Shown piece after piece: positions 36,113 through 46,072 of a DNA stretch of 64,000 nt; position 1 is the first letter of the stretch; every line of letters begins with the position of its first letter. Location of the stretch: positions 62,001 to 126,000 of the forward strand of contig NZ_CAIJDP010000062.1 of assembly GCF_903819435.1 (NCBI RefSeq), written 5' to 3'. This DNA comes from Flavobacterium salmonis. Its GTDB lineage: Bacteria; Bacteroidota; Bacteroidia; Flavobacteriales; Flavobacteriaceae. The translations under genes were made by a program, and so were the position numbers. The notes beneath the pieces are model-generated. The model was not told the DNA's origin. It searched no databases and saw only the letters and a program-made list of their open reading frames with translations.

Positions 36113-37053
36113 TGAATACCACAGATAATTCTGAATCAATCCTAAAAGAAATTGATCTTAAATTTCAAGCTATAAATCAAAAAACAGATGTTCAGCTTGA
36201 AGGCTTGCTTTGGTCAAAACCAATCACTTACTGGGATTATATTCAGACTGATGCTCTTTTAAATCTTCAAATACAAAGAACAACCCTGCCTGACGAAATG
36301 GTTTTTATTATGTACCATCAGGTCAATGAATTGATTTTTAAAATGATCCTTTGGGAAATTGATCAGATTGCAGATACAGAAAATATACAGGTTGATTTTT
36401 TTAGAGAAAGACTTTCCAGAATTACCCGCTATTTTGATATGTTGACGAATTCATTCAGTATTATGGAAAACGGGATGGAGGTAGATCAGTATATGAAATT
36501 TAGAAACACTTTGACTCCGGCAAGTGGTTTCCAGAGTGCTCAGTACAGAATGATCGAATTTGCTTCAACAGATGTTATCAATTTAACTGATAGAAGATAT
36601 AAAGCTAATTTTGATGAAAACACCGATTTAGAAACTTCTTTCGAACATTTGTATTGGCAGGCCGCAGGCAAAGATTATCATACTGGTGAAAAATCATATT
36701 TGCTGCAGGAATTTGAGAAGAAATATAAAGGACAATTTCTGCGTCAGATAGCAGACTTCAAAACTAAAAATATCTGGAAAAAATTTACTCAGTTGCCGGT
36801 TGAAGATCAGCAAAATTCTGAATTGATCAAAGCAATGCGTCATTACGACCATACTGTAAATATTACCTGGGTAATGCAGCATTTAAATACAGCCATTAAA
36901 TATATTCTGGAAAGCGGAAAAGGAAACGGAGAAGCAACAGGTGGAAGCGACTGGCAAAAATATATGCATCCAAAATACCAAAGACGCATCTTTTTTCCTA
37001 AATTGTGGAGCGAAGAAGAATTGTCTAATTGGGGAAATGAGCCAGGAGCTTAG
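36112..37053 (+). CDS. kynA: Tryptophan 2,3-dioxygenase family protein
   Basis: A 313-residue all-helical heme dioxygenase. Family motifs: YWDYIQTDALLNLQ (~39-52), EMVFIMYHQVNELIFKMILWEI (~62-83), the FRNTLTPASGFQSAQYRMIE segment (~126-145) and RHYDHTVNITWVMQHL near residue 243. It opens the indole ring of tryptophan to N-formylkynurenine. No other kynurenine-pathway genes are next to it, but aromatic amino-acid breakdown (hmgA, hppD) is just upstream. Coupled to DUF3108. Confidence 0.9.
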   Translation: MNTTDNSESILKEIDLKFQAINQKTDVQLEGLLWSKPITYWDYIQTDALLNLQIQRTTLPDEMVFIMYHQVNELIFKMILWEIDQIADTENIQVDFFRERLSRITRYFDMLTNSFSIMENGMEVDQYMKFRNTLTPASGFQSAQYRMIEFASTDVINLTDRRYKANFDENTDLETSFEHLYWQAAGKDYHTGEKSYLLQEFEKKYKGQFLRQIADFKTKNIWKKFTQLPVEDQQNSELIKAMRHYDHTVNITWVMQHLNTAIKYILESGKGNGEATGGSDWQKYMHPKYQRRIFFPKLWSEEELSNWGNEPGA

Positions 37054-37074
37054 TTTCTGAAAAAAAATAAAAAT

Positions 37075-38295
37075 TTGAAAAAAGCATTCGTAATTATAAT
37101 TCTCTTATTTTCAATTATTTCATGTGAAAAAACAGAAGAAAAAATTGAAACTAAAATTAGTAAACCAAAAACTAAAAAGGTTGAGTTTGGGTTTAATTAC
37201 GCTGATTTTAATGTCGTCCATGATACAGTACAAAAAGGGGATTCTTTCGGGTCAATAATTCAGGGTCAAAATATAGGAGAAAAACAGGTTTATGATATTG
37301 TCGAGCAGGTAAAAGATTCTTTTAGTGTCAGAACTATTCGCTACAATAAGCCTTATACCATTCTTCGGTCCAAAAATAAAACCAATAAACTGCAGGTTTT
37401 TATTTATCAGCCAGATGCGCTTACTTATTATGTCGTAGATTTTAGAGATAGTATTGCAAAAGCTTATAAAAAAGTAAAACCCGTTACCCTCAAACGAAAA
37501 ATTATAGGTGGTGTTTTAAAAAGCTCACTTTCAGAAACCTTAGGGAATAATAGTGTTGAGGCTGCTCTTGCCAGCAGAATTACCAAAGTTTTTTCCTGGT
37601 CTATCGATTTTTTTAAACTTAAAAAGGGCGATCGTTACGGACTAATTTTTACCGAACGTTTTATAAATGGTAAAACATACGATGGAGTGGAGGAACTCGA
37701 AGCTGCTTTTTTTGAATACAAAGGAAAAATTGTATACGCTTTTCCGTTTGTGAAAGATACCCTTTCAGGAAAAATTGAATATTATGACGATGAAGGAAAA
37801 ACACTGAAAAACTTCTTCTTAAAAACACCAATCAAATTTAGCCGAATCACTTCAAGATTCACAATGAACAGATTTCATCCAGTACAGCATACCTGGAAAG
37901 CACATAAAGGGACTGATTATGCGGCTCCCAGAGGAACTCCAATTTCGACAACCGCTTCCGGAACAGTGGAGCAAACAGGTTATACTGCCGGAAACGGAAA
38001 TTTTGTAAAAGTAAAACACAACGGAACTTATTCGACTCAATATCTCCATATGTCTAAAATTTTGGTCCGCCGAGGTCAGCGTGTTAATCAGGGCCAAACG
38101 ATAGGGCTTGTTGGAAGCACAGGTTTGGCTTCAGGACCACACGTTTGCTATCGATTCTGGAAAAACGGAATTCAGGTTGATGCCTTGCGACTTAATTTAC
38201 CAACCGGCGAATCTCTGGCCGGCAATTATAAAGAGCGTTTCTTTAAACAAATCGAACCTTTAAAAAGAGAGTTAGACAGTATTGGTAATCTTTAG
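37075..38295 (+). CDS. M23 family peptidoglycan metallopeptidase, lipoprotein, with HxC site
   Basis: A 406-residue lipoprotein using a TTG start at 37075, which gives a clean signal ending FSIISC (Cys17). A LysM-like/OapA-like region and beta domain precede the LytM core. Zinc-site residues: His277 and Asp281 (HKGTD), His325-region YLHMSK, then PHVCY with His356 and Cys358. The usual HxH is therefore HxC, with Cys in place of the last zinc ligand. It may still bind zinc; it may equally be a regulator. It likely cuts cell-wall cross-bridges. Confidence 0.88.
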   Translation: MKKAFVIIILLFSIISCEKTEEKIETKISKPKTKKVEFGFNYADFNVVHDTVQKGDSFGSIIQGQNIGEKQVYDIVEQVKDSFSVRTIRYNKPYTILRSKNKTNKLQVFIYQPDALTYYVVDFRDSIAKAYKKVKPVTLKRKIIGGVLKSSLSETLGNNSVEAALASRITKVFSWSIDFFKLKKGDRYGLIFTERFINGKTYDGVEELEAAFFEYKGKIVYAFPFVKDTLSGKIEYYDDEGKTLKNFFLKTPIKFSRITSRFTMNRFHPVQHTWKAHKGTDYAAPRGTPISTTASGTVEQTGYTAGNGNFVKVKHNGTYSTQYLHMSKILVRRGQRVNQGQTIGLVGSTGLASGPHVCYRFWKNGIQVDALRLNLPTGESLAGNYKERFFKQIEPLKRELDSIGNL

Positions 38296-38319
38296 CAATT
38301 CTTAAAAGCAAGAGAAAAA

Positions 38320-38940
38320 ATGAAGAATAAACGTATTAAAGAAACTCTTGATGAAACTTTTTCAGATTTGAAACTCTTTTACAGAGATACTAATCTGACT
38401 GATACCTTAATTGAGAATTATAAAGTTGGACAGATAATTAAGGAAAAAGGATTTACCGACATGACTTCTATGGGCGGTGGCCTTTCGGGAAATTTGAGGT
38501 ATTTAATTGCCAGTGCAAATGCAAAAGATATATCGAAATTTAATCCTGATTCTTCGAAAATTGGTCATTTTCTTTTGGATGAGATTTCGTTTTTTAAGGT
38601 TTTGTATATCCAAAAAAGCGAAAATAAGACACAGATTTTCCTGCTTCATATTCCGGATAATGCACTTTCACTTTTTAAGAATTCAACTTCCAATATTGAA
38701 GAAGAAATAATAGAAAAAGCGAAACAGAAATTTAATGCAAAAATAAATTCGCCTTTAATTCCGGAATTGCAAACAGAAAACTGGAAGGAAAGGACAAAAT
38801 CACCAATTGGGATGAGTAATAACGGTGAACTTTTTTTTGATGATTCAACTATAAAAACTGAAGAGCCAAAAAGAATTGAGATTAATAAGGTGCAGAAAAC
38901 TATTGAAATTAATAAAAAACCCTGGTGGAAGATTTGGTAA
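38320..38940 (+). CDS. Hypothetical protein, 206 aa
   Basis: A soluble protein with no recognised domain. The N-terminal half reads DLKLFYRDTNLTDTLIENYKV and then a Gly-rich SMGGGLSGNLRYLIAS (about 51-66). The middle is mixed alpha/beta (FFKVLYIQKSENKTQIFLLHIP). The C-terminal third is charged and ends KPWWKIW. No signal peptide. It follows the M23 gene by 24 bp and may share its transcript. Confidence 0.7.
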   Translation: MKNKRIKETLDETFSDLKLFYRDTNLTDTLIENYKVGQIIKEKGFTDMTSMGGGLSGNLRYLIASANAKDISKFNPDSSKIGHFLLDEISFFKVLYIQKSENKTQIFLLHIPDNALSLFKNSTSNIEEEIIEKAKQKFNAKINSPLIPELQTENWKERTKSPIGMSNNGELFFDDSTIKTEEPKRIEINKVQKTIEINKKPWWKIW

Positions 38941-38977
38941 TTATATTGCCTTCTAAAACTTAAATACCTATATAATT

Positions 38978-39634
38978 ATGACTGAAAATCTGACTGTTTT
39001 TCAAAGTTTTCCAACATTGAGTCAGGCTCGTGAAGTCGAGTCATTATTAAACGAAAACAATATAAAAACTGTTTTGGCAGATAACATTCCTCCATTGGAT
39101 GTTACTTTTTCGGGAAGCACTTTGCAAAATCAATATGAAATAAAAATTGATTTATCAGATTTTGAAAAAGCCGGCGCTGTCATTGAAAAAGATGCCGAAA
39201 ATATTCTTGATAAAATTGATCAGGACTATTATTTGTTAAGTTTTACCAATGAAGAATTATATGAAGTTCTTTTGAAATCTGATGAATGGAATATTTTTGA
39301 TTATAAACTGGCTCAAAAAATCCTGAAGAGCAGAGGCAAATCGATTGATTCAGAAATGCTTGCTTCTTTAAAAAAGCAACGTTTAGAAATTTTAGCAAAA
39401 CCGGATGAAAATCAAAAACCCTGGATACTAGCAGGTTATTTGTTTTCGTTTTTAGGAGGAGGAATTGGAATTGTTATTGGATATTCATTGTGGACTTCAA
39501 AAAAAACGCTGCCAAATGGAGACAGAGTTTATTCCTATAATGAAACTGACAGAAAACATGGTAAAACTATATTTATAATAGGTCTTATCGTTTTTCCATT
39601 GGCACTTATTCTCAAAATACTAACCAATGTATAA
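38978..39634 (+). CDS. DUF2007-type protein with C-terminal membrane helices
   Basis: A 218-residue protein. The N-terminus (1-75; FQSFPTLSQAREVESLLNENNI) resembles the DUF2007 signal-transducing/PII-like domain. A helical middle follows. Two membrane helices lie at ~149-170 (ILAGYLFSFLGGGIGIVIGYSL) and ~194-214 (IFIIGLIVFPLALILKIL). Function unknown; it may sense a ligand at the inner membrane face. Confidence 0.78.
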   Translation: MTENLTVFQSFPTLSQAREVESLLNENNIKTVLADNIPPLDVTFSGSTLQNQYEIKIDLSDFEKAGAVIEKDAENILDKIDQDYYLLSFTNEELYEVLLKSDEWNIFDYKLAQKILKSRGKSIDSEMLASLKKQRLEILAKPDENQKPWILAGYLFSFLGGGIGIVIGYSLWTSKKTLPNGDRVYSYNETDRKHGKTIFIIGLIVFPLALILKILTNV

Positions 39635-39686
39635 ATCGTTTTCGTAACTAATTGCCCCGTAAAGAAGTATTAAATAGTTATTTCAG

Positions 39687-39694
39687 TATTTTTG
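39687..39694 (+). promoter_or_regulatory. -7 box TATTTTTG of pgi
   Basis: Matches TAnnTTTG, 31 bp before the pgi ATG. Confidence 0.55.
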
Positions 39695-39725
39695 TATTTC
39701 TAAAAAAAACTACAATTTTATAAAA

Positions 39726-41363
39726 ATGGCTTTAAACACAACAAACCCAACCGGGACTGAAGCGTGGAAAAAACTGCAAAACCACTTTAACGCAATTCAG
39801 AACACTACAATACAGGAATTATTTCAGCAAGATGATAATCGTGTCGCAAAATTCAACTTGCAATGGAATGATTTTTTGGTCGATTATTCTAAAAACAACA
39901 TTAGTGAGGAAACTATTTCGCTTTTGTTGGAATTAGCTAATACAATTGGTTTAAAAGACGCGATTGCTGATTATTTTGGAGGAGAAATCATCAATCAGAC
40001 TGAAAACAGAGCGGTTTTGCATACAGCTTTACGTGCGCCTGAATCGGCAGTTATAAAAGTAGACGGAGAAAATGTAATTTCGGAAGTTTACGAAGTAAAA
40101 AATAAAATTAAAAACTTCACAAACGAGGTAATCTCAGGAGAAAGAAAAGGTTTTACCGGAAAAGCGTTTACAGATATCGTAAATATTGGTATTGGAGGTT
40201 CGGATCTTGGTCCTGTAATGGCAGTTGAAGCCCTGCAGTTTTATAAAAATCACTTAAATGTACATTTCGTCTCTAATGTAGACGGAGACCATGTGAACGA
40301 GGTGATCAAAAAATTAAACCCGGAAACAACTTTGTTTTTAATTGTTTCTAAAACATTTACTACTCAGGAAACATTATCGAACTCAGAAACCATAAAAGAA
40401 TGGTTCCTGAAATCGGCTTCTCAGGAAGATATAGCCAAACATTTTGTGGCGGTTTCAACTAACATTCAAAAAGTAACCGAGTTTGGAATTAATCCTGACA
40501 ATGTTTTTCCAATGTGGGACTGGGTTGGCGGAAGATTCTCTTTATGGAGTGCAGTTGGTTTAAGCATCGCTTTGGCAGTTGGTTTTGATAACTATAATGA
40601 CTTACTAAAAGGTGCTAATGAAATGGACGAACATTTCAAATCGGCAGAATTTGATCAAAACATTCCGGTAATTTTAGCTTTGTTAAGCGTTTGGTACAAT
40701 AACTTTTATGGTGCCGAAAGTGAGGCTTTGATTCCGTATACTCAATATTTGCAAAAACTGGCTCCATACCTGCAACAGGCAACAATGGAAAGCAACGGTA
40801 AAAGTGTTGGGCGTGACGGAAAACCGGTTAACTATCAAACCGGAACTATTATCTGGGGAGAGCCTGGAACAAATTCGCAGCATGCCTTTTTTCAGTTGAT
40901 TCATCAGGGAACAAAATTAATTCCAACTGATTTTATCGGTTTCATAAAACCATTATACGGAAATAAAGATCATCACGATAAACTGATGTCTAACTTTTTT
41001 GCACAGACAGAAGCATTACTGAACGGAAAAACTGCTGAGCAGGTACAGGCAGAGTTTGACAAACAAGGACTTGCTGCTGAAAAAGCATCTTATTTGCTGC
41101 CGTTTAAAGTTTTTACAGGAAATAAGCCAACCAATACAATCCTGATTGAAAAGCTGACTCCTAAAAGTTTAGGATCTCTGATTGCGTTGTATGAGCATAA
41201 GATTTTTGTACAAGGAGTAATTTGGAACATTTTTAGTTTTGACCAATGGGGAGTAGAACTAGGAAAACAACTGGCGAATTCAATTTTAGATGAAATTAAT
41301 TCTAAAACGGTAAAAACTCACGATAGTTCGACAACTTTTTTACTTAACCATTTTTTAAAATAA
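39726..41363 (+). CDS. pgi: Glucose-6-phosphate isomerase
   Basis: A 545-residue enzyme interconverting glucose-6-phosphate and fructose-6-phosphate. The phosphate-binding stretch [13 protein letters not shown] (~155-167), [14 protein letters not shown] (~264-277) and the signature [18 protein letters not shown] (~378-395) are present, as is the C-terminal [13 protein letters not shown] with its catalytic Lys. Length is normal. It is monocistronic: its own promoter and a strong terminator bracket it. Confidence 0.97.
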   Translation: MALNTTNPTGTEAWKKLQNHFNAIQNTTIQELFQQDDNRVAKFNLQWNDFLVDYSKNNISEETISLLLELANTIGLKDAIADYFGGEIINQTENRAVLHTALRAPESAVIKVDGENVISEVYEVKNKIKNFTNEVISGERKGFTGKAFTDIVNIGIGGSDLGPVMAVEALQFYKNHLNVHFVSNVDGDHVNEVIKKLNPETTLFLIVSKTFTTQETLSNSETIKEWFLKSASQEDIAKHFVAVSTNIQKVTEFGINPDNVFPMWDWVGGRFSLWSAVGLSIALAVGFDNYNDLLKGANEMDEHFKSAEFDQNIPVILALLSVWYNNFYGAESEALIPYTQYLQKLAPYLQQATMESNGKSVGRDGKPVNYQTGTIIWGEPGTNSQHAFFQLIHQGTKLIPTDFIGFIKPLYGNKDHHDKLMSNFFAQTEALLNGKTAEQVQAEFDKQGLAAEKASYLLPFKVFTGNKPTNTILIEKLTPKSLGSLIALYEHKIFVQGVIWNIFSFDQWGVELGKQLANSILDEINSKTVKTHDSSTTFLLNHFLK

Positions 41364-41396
41364 AGAAATAGTTCCTGTTAATTTTTTAAAATACTA

Positions 41397-41429
41397 ACGC
41401 CTTGATTTGAGCAAATCAAGGCGTTTTTT
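41397..41429 (+). terminator. Intrinsic terminator of pgi
   Basis: A 13-14 base perfect stem AACGCCTTGATTTG / CAAATCAAGGCGTT with a 2-4 base loop and a T run. The rest of the ~320-bp spacer (to 41682) holds only the next promoter and AT-rich sequence. Confidence 0.92.
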
Positions 41430-41650
41430 GGTTTAAAATGTAAGATTAATATAGTGTAAATGCTTGTTTTTGAAACTTTAACAGATTTATACCCTGTGTT
41501 TTTTTATGTTTTTAACAAAAATAAGCAGTTTAAATTTAAAAAATGATTCTTTTATTTATTGAAAAAATGAAAATTCGTTTTAATACTTAACAGAATAGAC
41601 AAAACTCATGTTTCTTAACACTTTGATAACATTATCTGATTAAAATGTTA

Positions 41651-41658
41651 TAATTTTG
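41651..41658 (+). promoter_or_regulatory. -7 box TAATTTTG of the TonB-dependent receptor
   Basis: Consensus TAnnTTTG, 24 bp before the ATG at 41683, with CTTTG about 25 bp upstream as a possible -33. It overlaps a TTG that could be misread as a start codon. Confidence 0.6.
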
Positions 41659-41682
41659 CCAAAAACAAATAACAAAAAACAG

Positions 41683-44600
41683 ATGAAAAAATTGTCAAAG
41701 TTTCTCTTAATGCTTTTAGCATTTATTTATGCAGGAGATATTTATGCGCAAGGTAACACTACTTCTTCGATTAACGGAGTTGTAAATGATTCTCAAAACA
41801 AATCACTTCCAGGAGCAACAATACTTGCTGTTCATGAAGCTTCAGGGAGCCGTTACTCAACTACCACGGATTTTGATGGTCATTTTAGGATTTCAAACAT
41901 GCGTGTAGGTGGTCCTTATAAAATTGAAGTTACTTTTGTTGGTTTTAAAACCTATACTGAAACAGGGGTTTATCTTCAATTAGGGGATTCTAAAAGCTTG
42001 AAAGTAAGCTTAAAAGATGAGGCTAATGAACTTAATGAAGTAGTTGTAGTTGGAAGAAAAGATCCAATGTTTAACTCTAAAAAAACAGGAGCTCAAACCG
42101 TTATTGATCGCGATAAAATTAATGAATTACCTTCATTATCAAGAAATATTGCTGATTTTGCAAGACTTACGCCTCAGGCGCAATTACGGGGTGATGATCA
42201 AATTTCTATTGGTGGTCAAAATAACAGATTTAATGCAATTTATATTGATGGAGCTGTAAATAACGATGTTTTTGGATTAGCAGCCAATGGTACGAATGGA
42301 GGTCAAACAGGAGTTAGCCCGATTTCATTAGATGCAATTGAGCAATTTCAGGTAAGTGTTTCTCCTTTTGATGTTAAATTATCAGGGTTTGCGGGAGGTG
42401 CGATTAGTGCAATTACACGTTCAGGAACAAATAATTTTGACGGTTCTGCTTACTTTTTATACAGAGATCAATCTTTAGCAGGAAAAACTCCAACTCGTTC
42501 CGGAAGTGATATTGAAAGAACCAGATTGGCTGATTTTACGGCACAAACATATGGTGTTAGAGCAGGGGGAGCAATTTTAAAAGATAAATTGTTCTATTTC
42601 ATTAACTATGAAAAACAAGAAAACGATACACCGCAGCCTTTTGAGATTGCAAATTACACAGGAAATACAAAAGCAGACGGATTAGAAGCTTTAAGTAAAT
42701 ATTTAATTGATACATATGGGTATAATCCTGGGTCATATCAAAATAATAAAGCTTCATTGACAAGTGATAAATTAATTGCAAAAATTGACTGGAATATTAA
42801 TGATAACAATAAATTATCTATTAAAAATAGTTATGTAAAATCTATAAACTTTTCTCCAAACCGTTCTTCAAGCACTGCAATTAATTTCTTAAACGGAGCT
42901 CAAACTTTTGAATCTATTACAAATTCGGCATCGTTAGAATTAAACACTAGATTCAATAATAAATTCTCGAATAACTTAGTTGTTGGATTCACAACTGTAA
43001 ATGACGATAGAGATGCATCTGGAGATCCATTCCCAACTGTATCTATTAGAGATGGTTCCGGAACGATTTTTTTTGGATCTGAAGCAAGCTCAACTGCAAA
43101 CTTGCTAAATCAAAGAGTATTAACTATCACAGACAATTTTGAAATTAATATTGGTAGACATAATATTTTAATTGGTACACACAATGAACTATCTCATGCG
43201 AAAAATGTATTTATCAATAGAAATTTTGGAGCGTATGATTATAATAACTTAAATGAGTTTATGAGACCAGATTTAGGTTATAAGGCATACCGTTACCGTT
43301 TAGGATATTCATTATTTGGTGGTTCAGGAGACGATTCTAATGGAGCTGCTGATTTTAACATGAATCAATTTGGTTTATATGTTCAGGACAATATCAGAGT
43401 ATCAGACAACTTTCGCTTAAATGTTGGTGTTAGAGCCGATATGCCAGTATGGTATGATGGACTTGTGAATGAGGATTTTAATACCAGAACAATTGGCTTG
43501 TTAGAAGCTAAAGGGAAAGATTTAAAAGGTGCAAAGGTTGGTCAGGCAATTAAAAATACAGTACATTTCTCACCTAGAATTGGTTTTAACTACGATGTTG
43601 ATGGTGATAAAATAACTCAGGTTAGAGGAGGTATTGGTGTCTTTACTTCCAGAGTTCCATTGGTGTGGCCAGGAGGAGCATATAATAATAATGGTATTTC
43701 TCAAAATAGTATCCTAATTAATAACTCTGCTGGTACTCCTACACCAAACTTCAATCCTAACACAAGTGTTGATAGCCAATTATATTCTAATGGTGTTGCG
43801 CTAGGACCATTGCCAGGAAGTGGAAAAGTGGGTGGAAATGTCGATTTATTTGCTAAAGATTTTAAGCTTCCACAAGTTTTAAAAACTAGTTTAGCCTTCG
43901 ATAGAAAATTAGGATCTGGCTGGGTTATATCGGCTGAAGCAATTTGGAATGAAAATCTTAACTCAATCCAGTACCAAAACTTAAACATTGCTGACCCTGC
44001 AATCAATTTAACAGGTGCAGATAACAGACCAAGATACAATGGAAATGCTCGTATAGATAACACTTACCAAGGTATTTATTTAGCATCTAATAAAAAAGCA
44101 GGAAGTTCATGGAATACAAACTTTACTGTTGCTAAAAACTTCTACTCAGATTTCATTGATGCAAATATTTCAGCAACTTATGCTTATGGGGAATCATATG
44201 TTTGGATGGATGCAACAAGTTCACAAAACAGTTCACAATGGCAGTTCATAGAAACTGTTAACGGTTCAAATGCAATTTCTGGAGTGTCTAGATCAGATTT
44301 TGATCAAGGATCAAGAGTGCTTGCTAATTCTTCTTTAAAATTCAAATGGAATAAATCAATTAAAACTACGATTGGTTTTTATTATGAAGGTACTCAGGGA
44401 ACACCATTTAGTTATGTTTATGATGACACTGGTAATTTATTACGTGATACTTTTCAACCTTCAGCTTTAATTTATGTTCCTAGAAACAAAAATGAAATAG
44501 TTTTCACACCTTCTGCAACAATGACGGCAGATCAACAATGGGAAGCACTTAATAATTTTATCTCTAATGACAAATATTTAAATAGCAGAAGAGGTAAATA

Positions 44601-44940
44601 TGCAGAACGTAATGGAGACCGTTTAGATTGGAGTCATGTTATCGATGTAAAAGTTGCTCAAGAATTCTCAATAAATGTTAATAAGAAAAGCCATAAATTA
44701 GAGTTTACAGCTGATATCTTTAACTTTACAAACTTGTTAAACAAAAACTGGGGAAGAAGATACTTTATGACAAACGATCAACTATTGCTTATTAAGCACA
44801 CTGGATTCTTAGCAGATGGTACAACGCCAACATTCAATTTTAATCCAAATATTACAAAGAATATCAATCAAATTGATGATGCTGGTTTGCAATCATCAAG
44901 ATGGCAAATGCAAATTGGAGCTAGATACTCTTTCAACTAA
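41683..44940 (+). CDS. TonB-dependent receptor with carboxypeptidase-like regulatory domain (Oar-like)
   Basis: A 1085-residue outer-membrane protein. Signal peptide MKKLSKFLLMLLAFIYAGDIYAQ, a CarboxypepD-like beta domain (~27-115; SINGVVNDSQNKSLPGATI), a plug domain (~130-240; AIYIDGAVNNDVFG) and a large beta-barrel ending in RYSFN. The aromatic last residue pattern fits BAM-dependent insertion. It lacks an adjacent SusD and resembles Oar-type receptors; substrate unknown. It has its own promoter and terminator. Confidence 0.92.
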   Translation: MKKLSKFLLMLLAFIYAGDIYAQGNTTSSINGVVNDSQNKSLPGATILAVHEASGSRYSTTTDFDGHFRISNMRVGGPYKIEVTFVGFKTYTETGVYLQLGDSKSLKVSLKDEANELNEVVVVGRKDPMFNSKKTGAQTVIDRDKINELPSLSRNIADFARLTPQAQLRGDDQISIGGQNNRFNAIYIDGAVNNDVFGLAANGTNGGQTGVSPISLDAIEQFQVSVSPFDVKLSGFAGGAISAITRSGTNNFDGSAYFLYRDQSLAGKTPTRSGSDIERTRLADFTAQTYGVRAGGAILKDKLFYFINYEKQENDTPQPFEIANYTGNTKADGLEALSKYLIDTYGYNPGSYQNNKASLTSDKLIAKIDWNINDNNKLSIKNSYVKSINFSPNRSSSTAINFLNGAQTFESITNSASLELNTRFNNKFSNNLVVGFTTVNDDRDASGDPFPTVSIRDGSGTIFFGSEASSTANLLNQRVLTITDNFEINIGRHNILIGTHNELSHAKNVFINRNFGAYDYNNLNEFMRPDLGYKAYRYRLGYSLFGGSGDDSNGAADFNMNQFGLYVQDNIRVSDNFRLNVGVRADMPVWYDGLVNEDFNTRTIGLLEAKGKDLKGAKVGQAIKNTVHFSPRIGFNYDVDGDKITQVRGGIGVFTSRVPLVWPGGAYNNNGISQNSILINNSAGTPTPNFNPNTSVDSQLYSNGVALGPLPGSGKVGGNVDLFAKDFKLPQVLKTSLAFDRKLGSGWVISAEAIWNENLNSIQYQNLNIADPAINLTGADNRPRYNGNARIDNTYQGIYLASNKKAGSSWNTNFTVAKNFYSDFIDANISATYAYGESYVWMDATSSQNSSQWQFIETVNGSNAISGVSRSDFDQGSRVLANSSLKFKWNKSIKTTIGFYYEGTQGTPFSYVYDDTGNLLRDTFQPSALIYVPRNKNEIVFTPSATMTADQQWEALNNFISNDKYLNSRRGKYAERNGDRLDWSHVIDVKVAQEFSINVNKKSHKLEFTADIFNFTNLLNKNWGRRYFMTNDQLLLIKHTGFLADGTTPTFNFNPNITKNINQIDDAGLQSSRWQMQIGARYSFN

Positions 44941-44964
44941 ATAAGAACCAAAATAAATAATTAA

Positions 44965-45002
44965 AAACGGCATTGACTTTTAGTTTAATGCCGTTTTTTT
45001 TT
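44965..45002 (+). terminator. Intrinsic terminator of the TonB receptor
   Basis: Stem AAACGGCATT / AATGCCGTTT with a loop of ~12 bases and nine T. Confidence 0.85.
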
Positions 45003-45014
45003 AACCTTTTTTGT

Positions 45015-45022
45015 TATATTTG
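45015..45022 (+). promoter_or_regulatory. -7 box TATATTTG
   Basis: Consensus match 21 bp before the ATG at 45044. Confidence 0.55.
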
Positions 45023-45043
45023 TTTCAAACAAAATATTAATCT

Positions 45044-45466
45044 ATGTATCATTTTATTCAAAAACTCCACTCCGGCTGGGCTTATTTGGCATTATTACTT
45101 TTATTAGTCGCTGTTGTAAATGCCATTCTAGGGTTTACTTCAAAAAAAGAATTTACAGCCAGGGATCGCAAAATTGCTTTATTTGCATTAATAGGTACTC
45201 ATACACAATTGTTAATCGGATTGATACTTTATTTTGTGTCTCCGTTAGGGAAAGATTCTTTAGGACAAATGTCAAATGCAGCTCTTCGATTAACTTCATT
45301 AGAACATCCGTTAATCAATATCATTGCTATTATTCTAATTACAATAGGATGGTCAAAACATAAAAAATTAATCAATAGTGAAGCAAAATTTAAAACATTT
45401 TCTATATTTTACGGAATAGGTTTAGTGCTTATTTTAAGTAGAATTCCCTGGAACTTATGGTTCTAA
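45044..45466 (+). CDS. Small four-helix membrane protein (cytochrome b-like)
   Basis: A 140-residue protein with four membrane helices: ~10-30, ~47-66, ~92-108 and ~119-137. It has conserved-looking His8 (KLHSGWAY), His54 in IGTHTQLLIG and His93 in LEHPLIN, placed as possible heme ligands. Related proteins are often labelled cytochrome B, but heme binding is unproven. Bounded by its own promoter and terminator. Confidence 0.7.
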   Translation: MYHFIQKLHSGWAYLALLLLLVAVVNAILGFTSKKEFTARDRKIALFALIGTHTQLLIGLILYFVSPLGKDSLGQMSNAALRLTSLEHPLINIIAIILITIGWSKHKKLINSEAKFKTFSIFYGIGLVLILSRIPWNLWF

Positions 45467-45478
45467 AAAAACCAAAAT

Positions 45479-45502
45479 AAGCCCTTATTCAGGGCTTTTT
45501 TT
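45479..45502 (+). terminator. Intrinsic terminator
   Basis: Short strong hairpin AAGCCCT-TATTC-AGGGCTT followed by T run, just after the membrane protein. Confidence 0.9.
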
Positions 45503-45553
45503 ATCTCGGCATATTATTTGTACAAACTCCCCAAGTCTGAAAAAAAATAAATT

Positions 45554-46039
45554 ATGAGGAATAAAAAAAACATTCTGCTCTCTATTCTTTCAGTAACTCT
45601 CTTTAGTTGCTTTACCTACGTTATGAGCCAGAGTAAGCCGGTTGAAAACAAGGTTTCTCAGGATACTTTAAAAACAGATAAATTAAAAATGCTGCCTTTA
45701 AGCGATTCTGTTTTTAGTATTGAAGGCTTAAAATTAAAAACCTATAAAAAATCGGCTCATGCTTCCTACTACCATGATCGGTTTAATGGGAAAAAAACTG
45801 CAGACGGCAGCAGATTTAATAATAATAAATATACAGCTGCCCACAAAAAACTCCCTTTTGGTACTAAAGTAAAAGTAACAAATGAAGCCAATGGAAAGTT
45901 TGTTATCGTTAAAATAACCGACAGAGGTCCTTTTGTAAAAACCAGAGAAATAGATTTGTCGAAAAGAGCTTTTATGGATATTACCAATAGAAAAGGAGCA
46001 GGAGCAATGACTGTAACAATAGAAACTATTGAGAATTAA
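45554..46039 (+). CDS. rlpA: RlpA-like septal lytic transglycosylase (double-psi beta-barrel)
   Basis: A 161-residue exported protein (N-terminal hydrophobic stretch LLSILSVTLFSCF, so possibly a lipoprotein). The DPBB domain spans ~70-158: ASYYHDRFNGKKTADGSRF, AAHKKLPFGTKVKV and VKITDRGPFVKTREIDLSKRAF, including the Asp of TDRGPF expected for activity. RlpA cuts denuded glycan strands during division. It lacks a C-terminal SPOR domain. Confidence 0.9.
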   Translation: MRNKKNILLSILSVTLFSCFTYVMSQSKPVENKVSQDTLKTDKLKMLPLSDSVFSIEGLKLKTYKKSAHASYYHDRFNGKKTADGSRFNNNKYTAAHKKLPFGTKVKVTNEANGKFVIVKITDRGPFVKTREIDLSKRAFMDITNRKGAGAMTVTIETIEN

Positions 46040-46042
46040 AAA

Positions 46043-46072
46043 ATCCGAAAGTTTCTAAACAAACTTTCGGAT
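46043..46072. terminator. Bidirectional terminator between rlpA and dinB-like gene
   Basis: Perfect 12-base stem ATCCGAAAGTTT / AAACTTTCGGAT, loop of six. It overlaps the last codons of the convergent gene. Confidence 0.8.
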
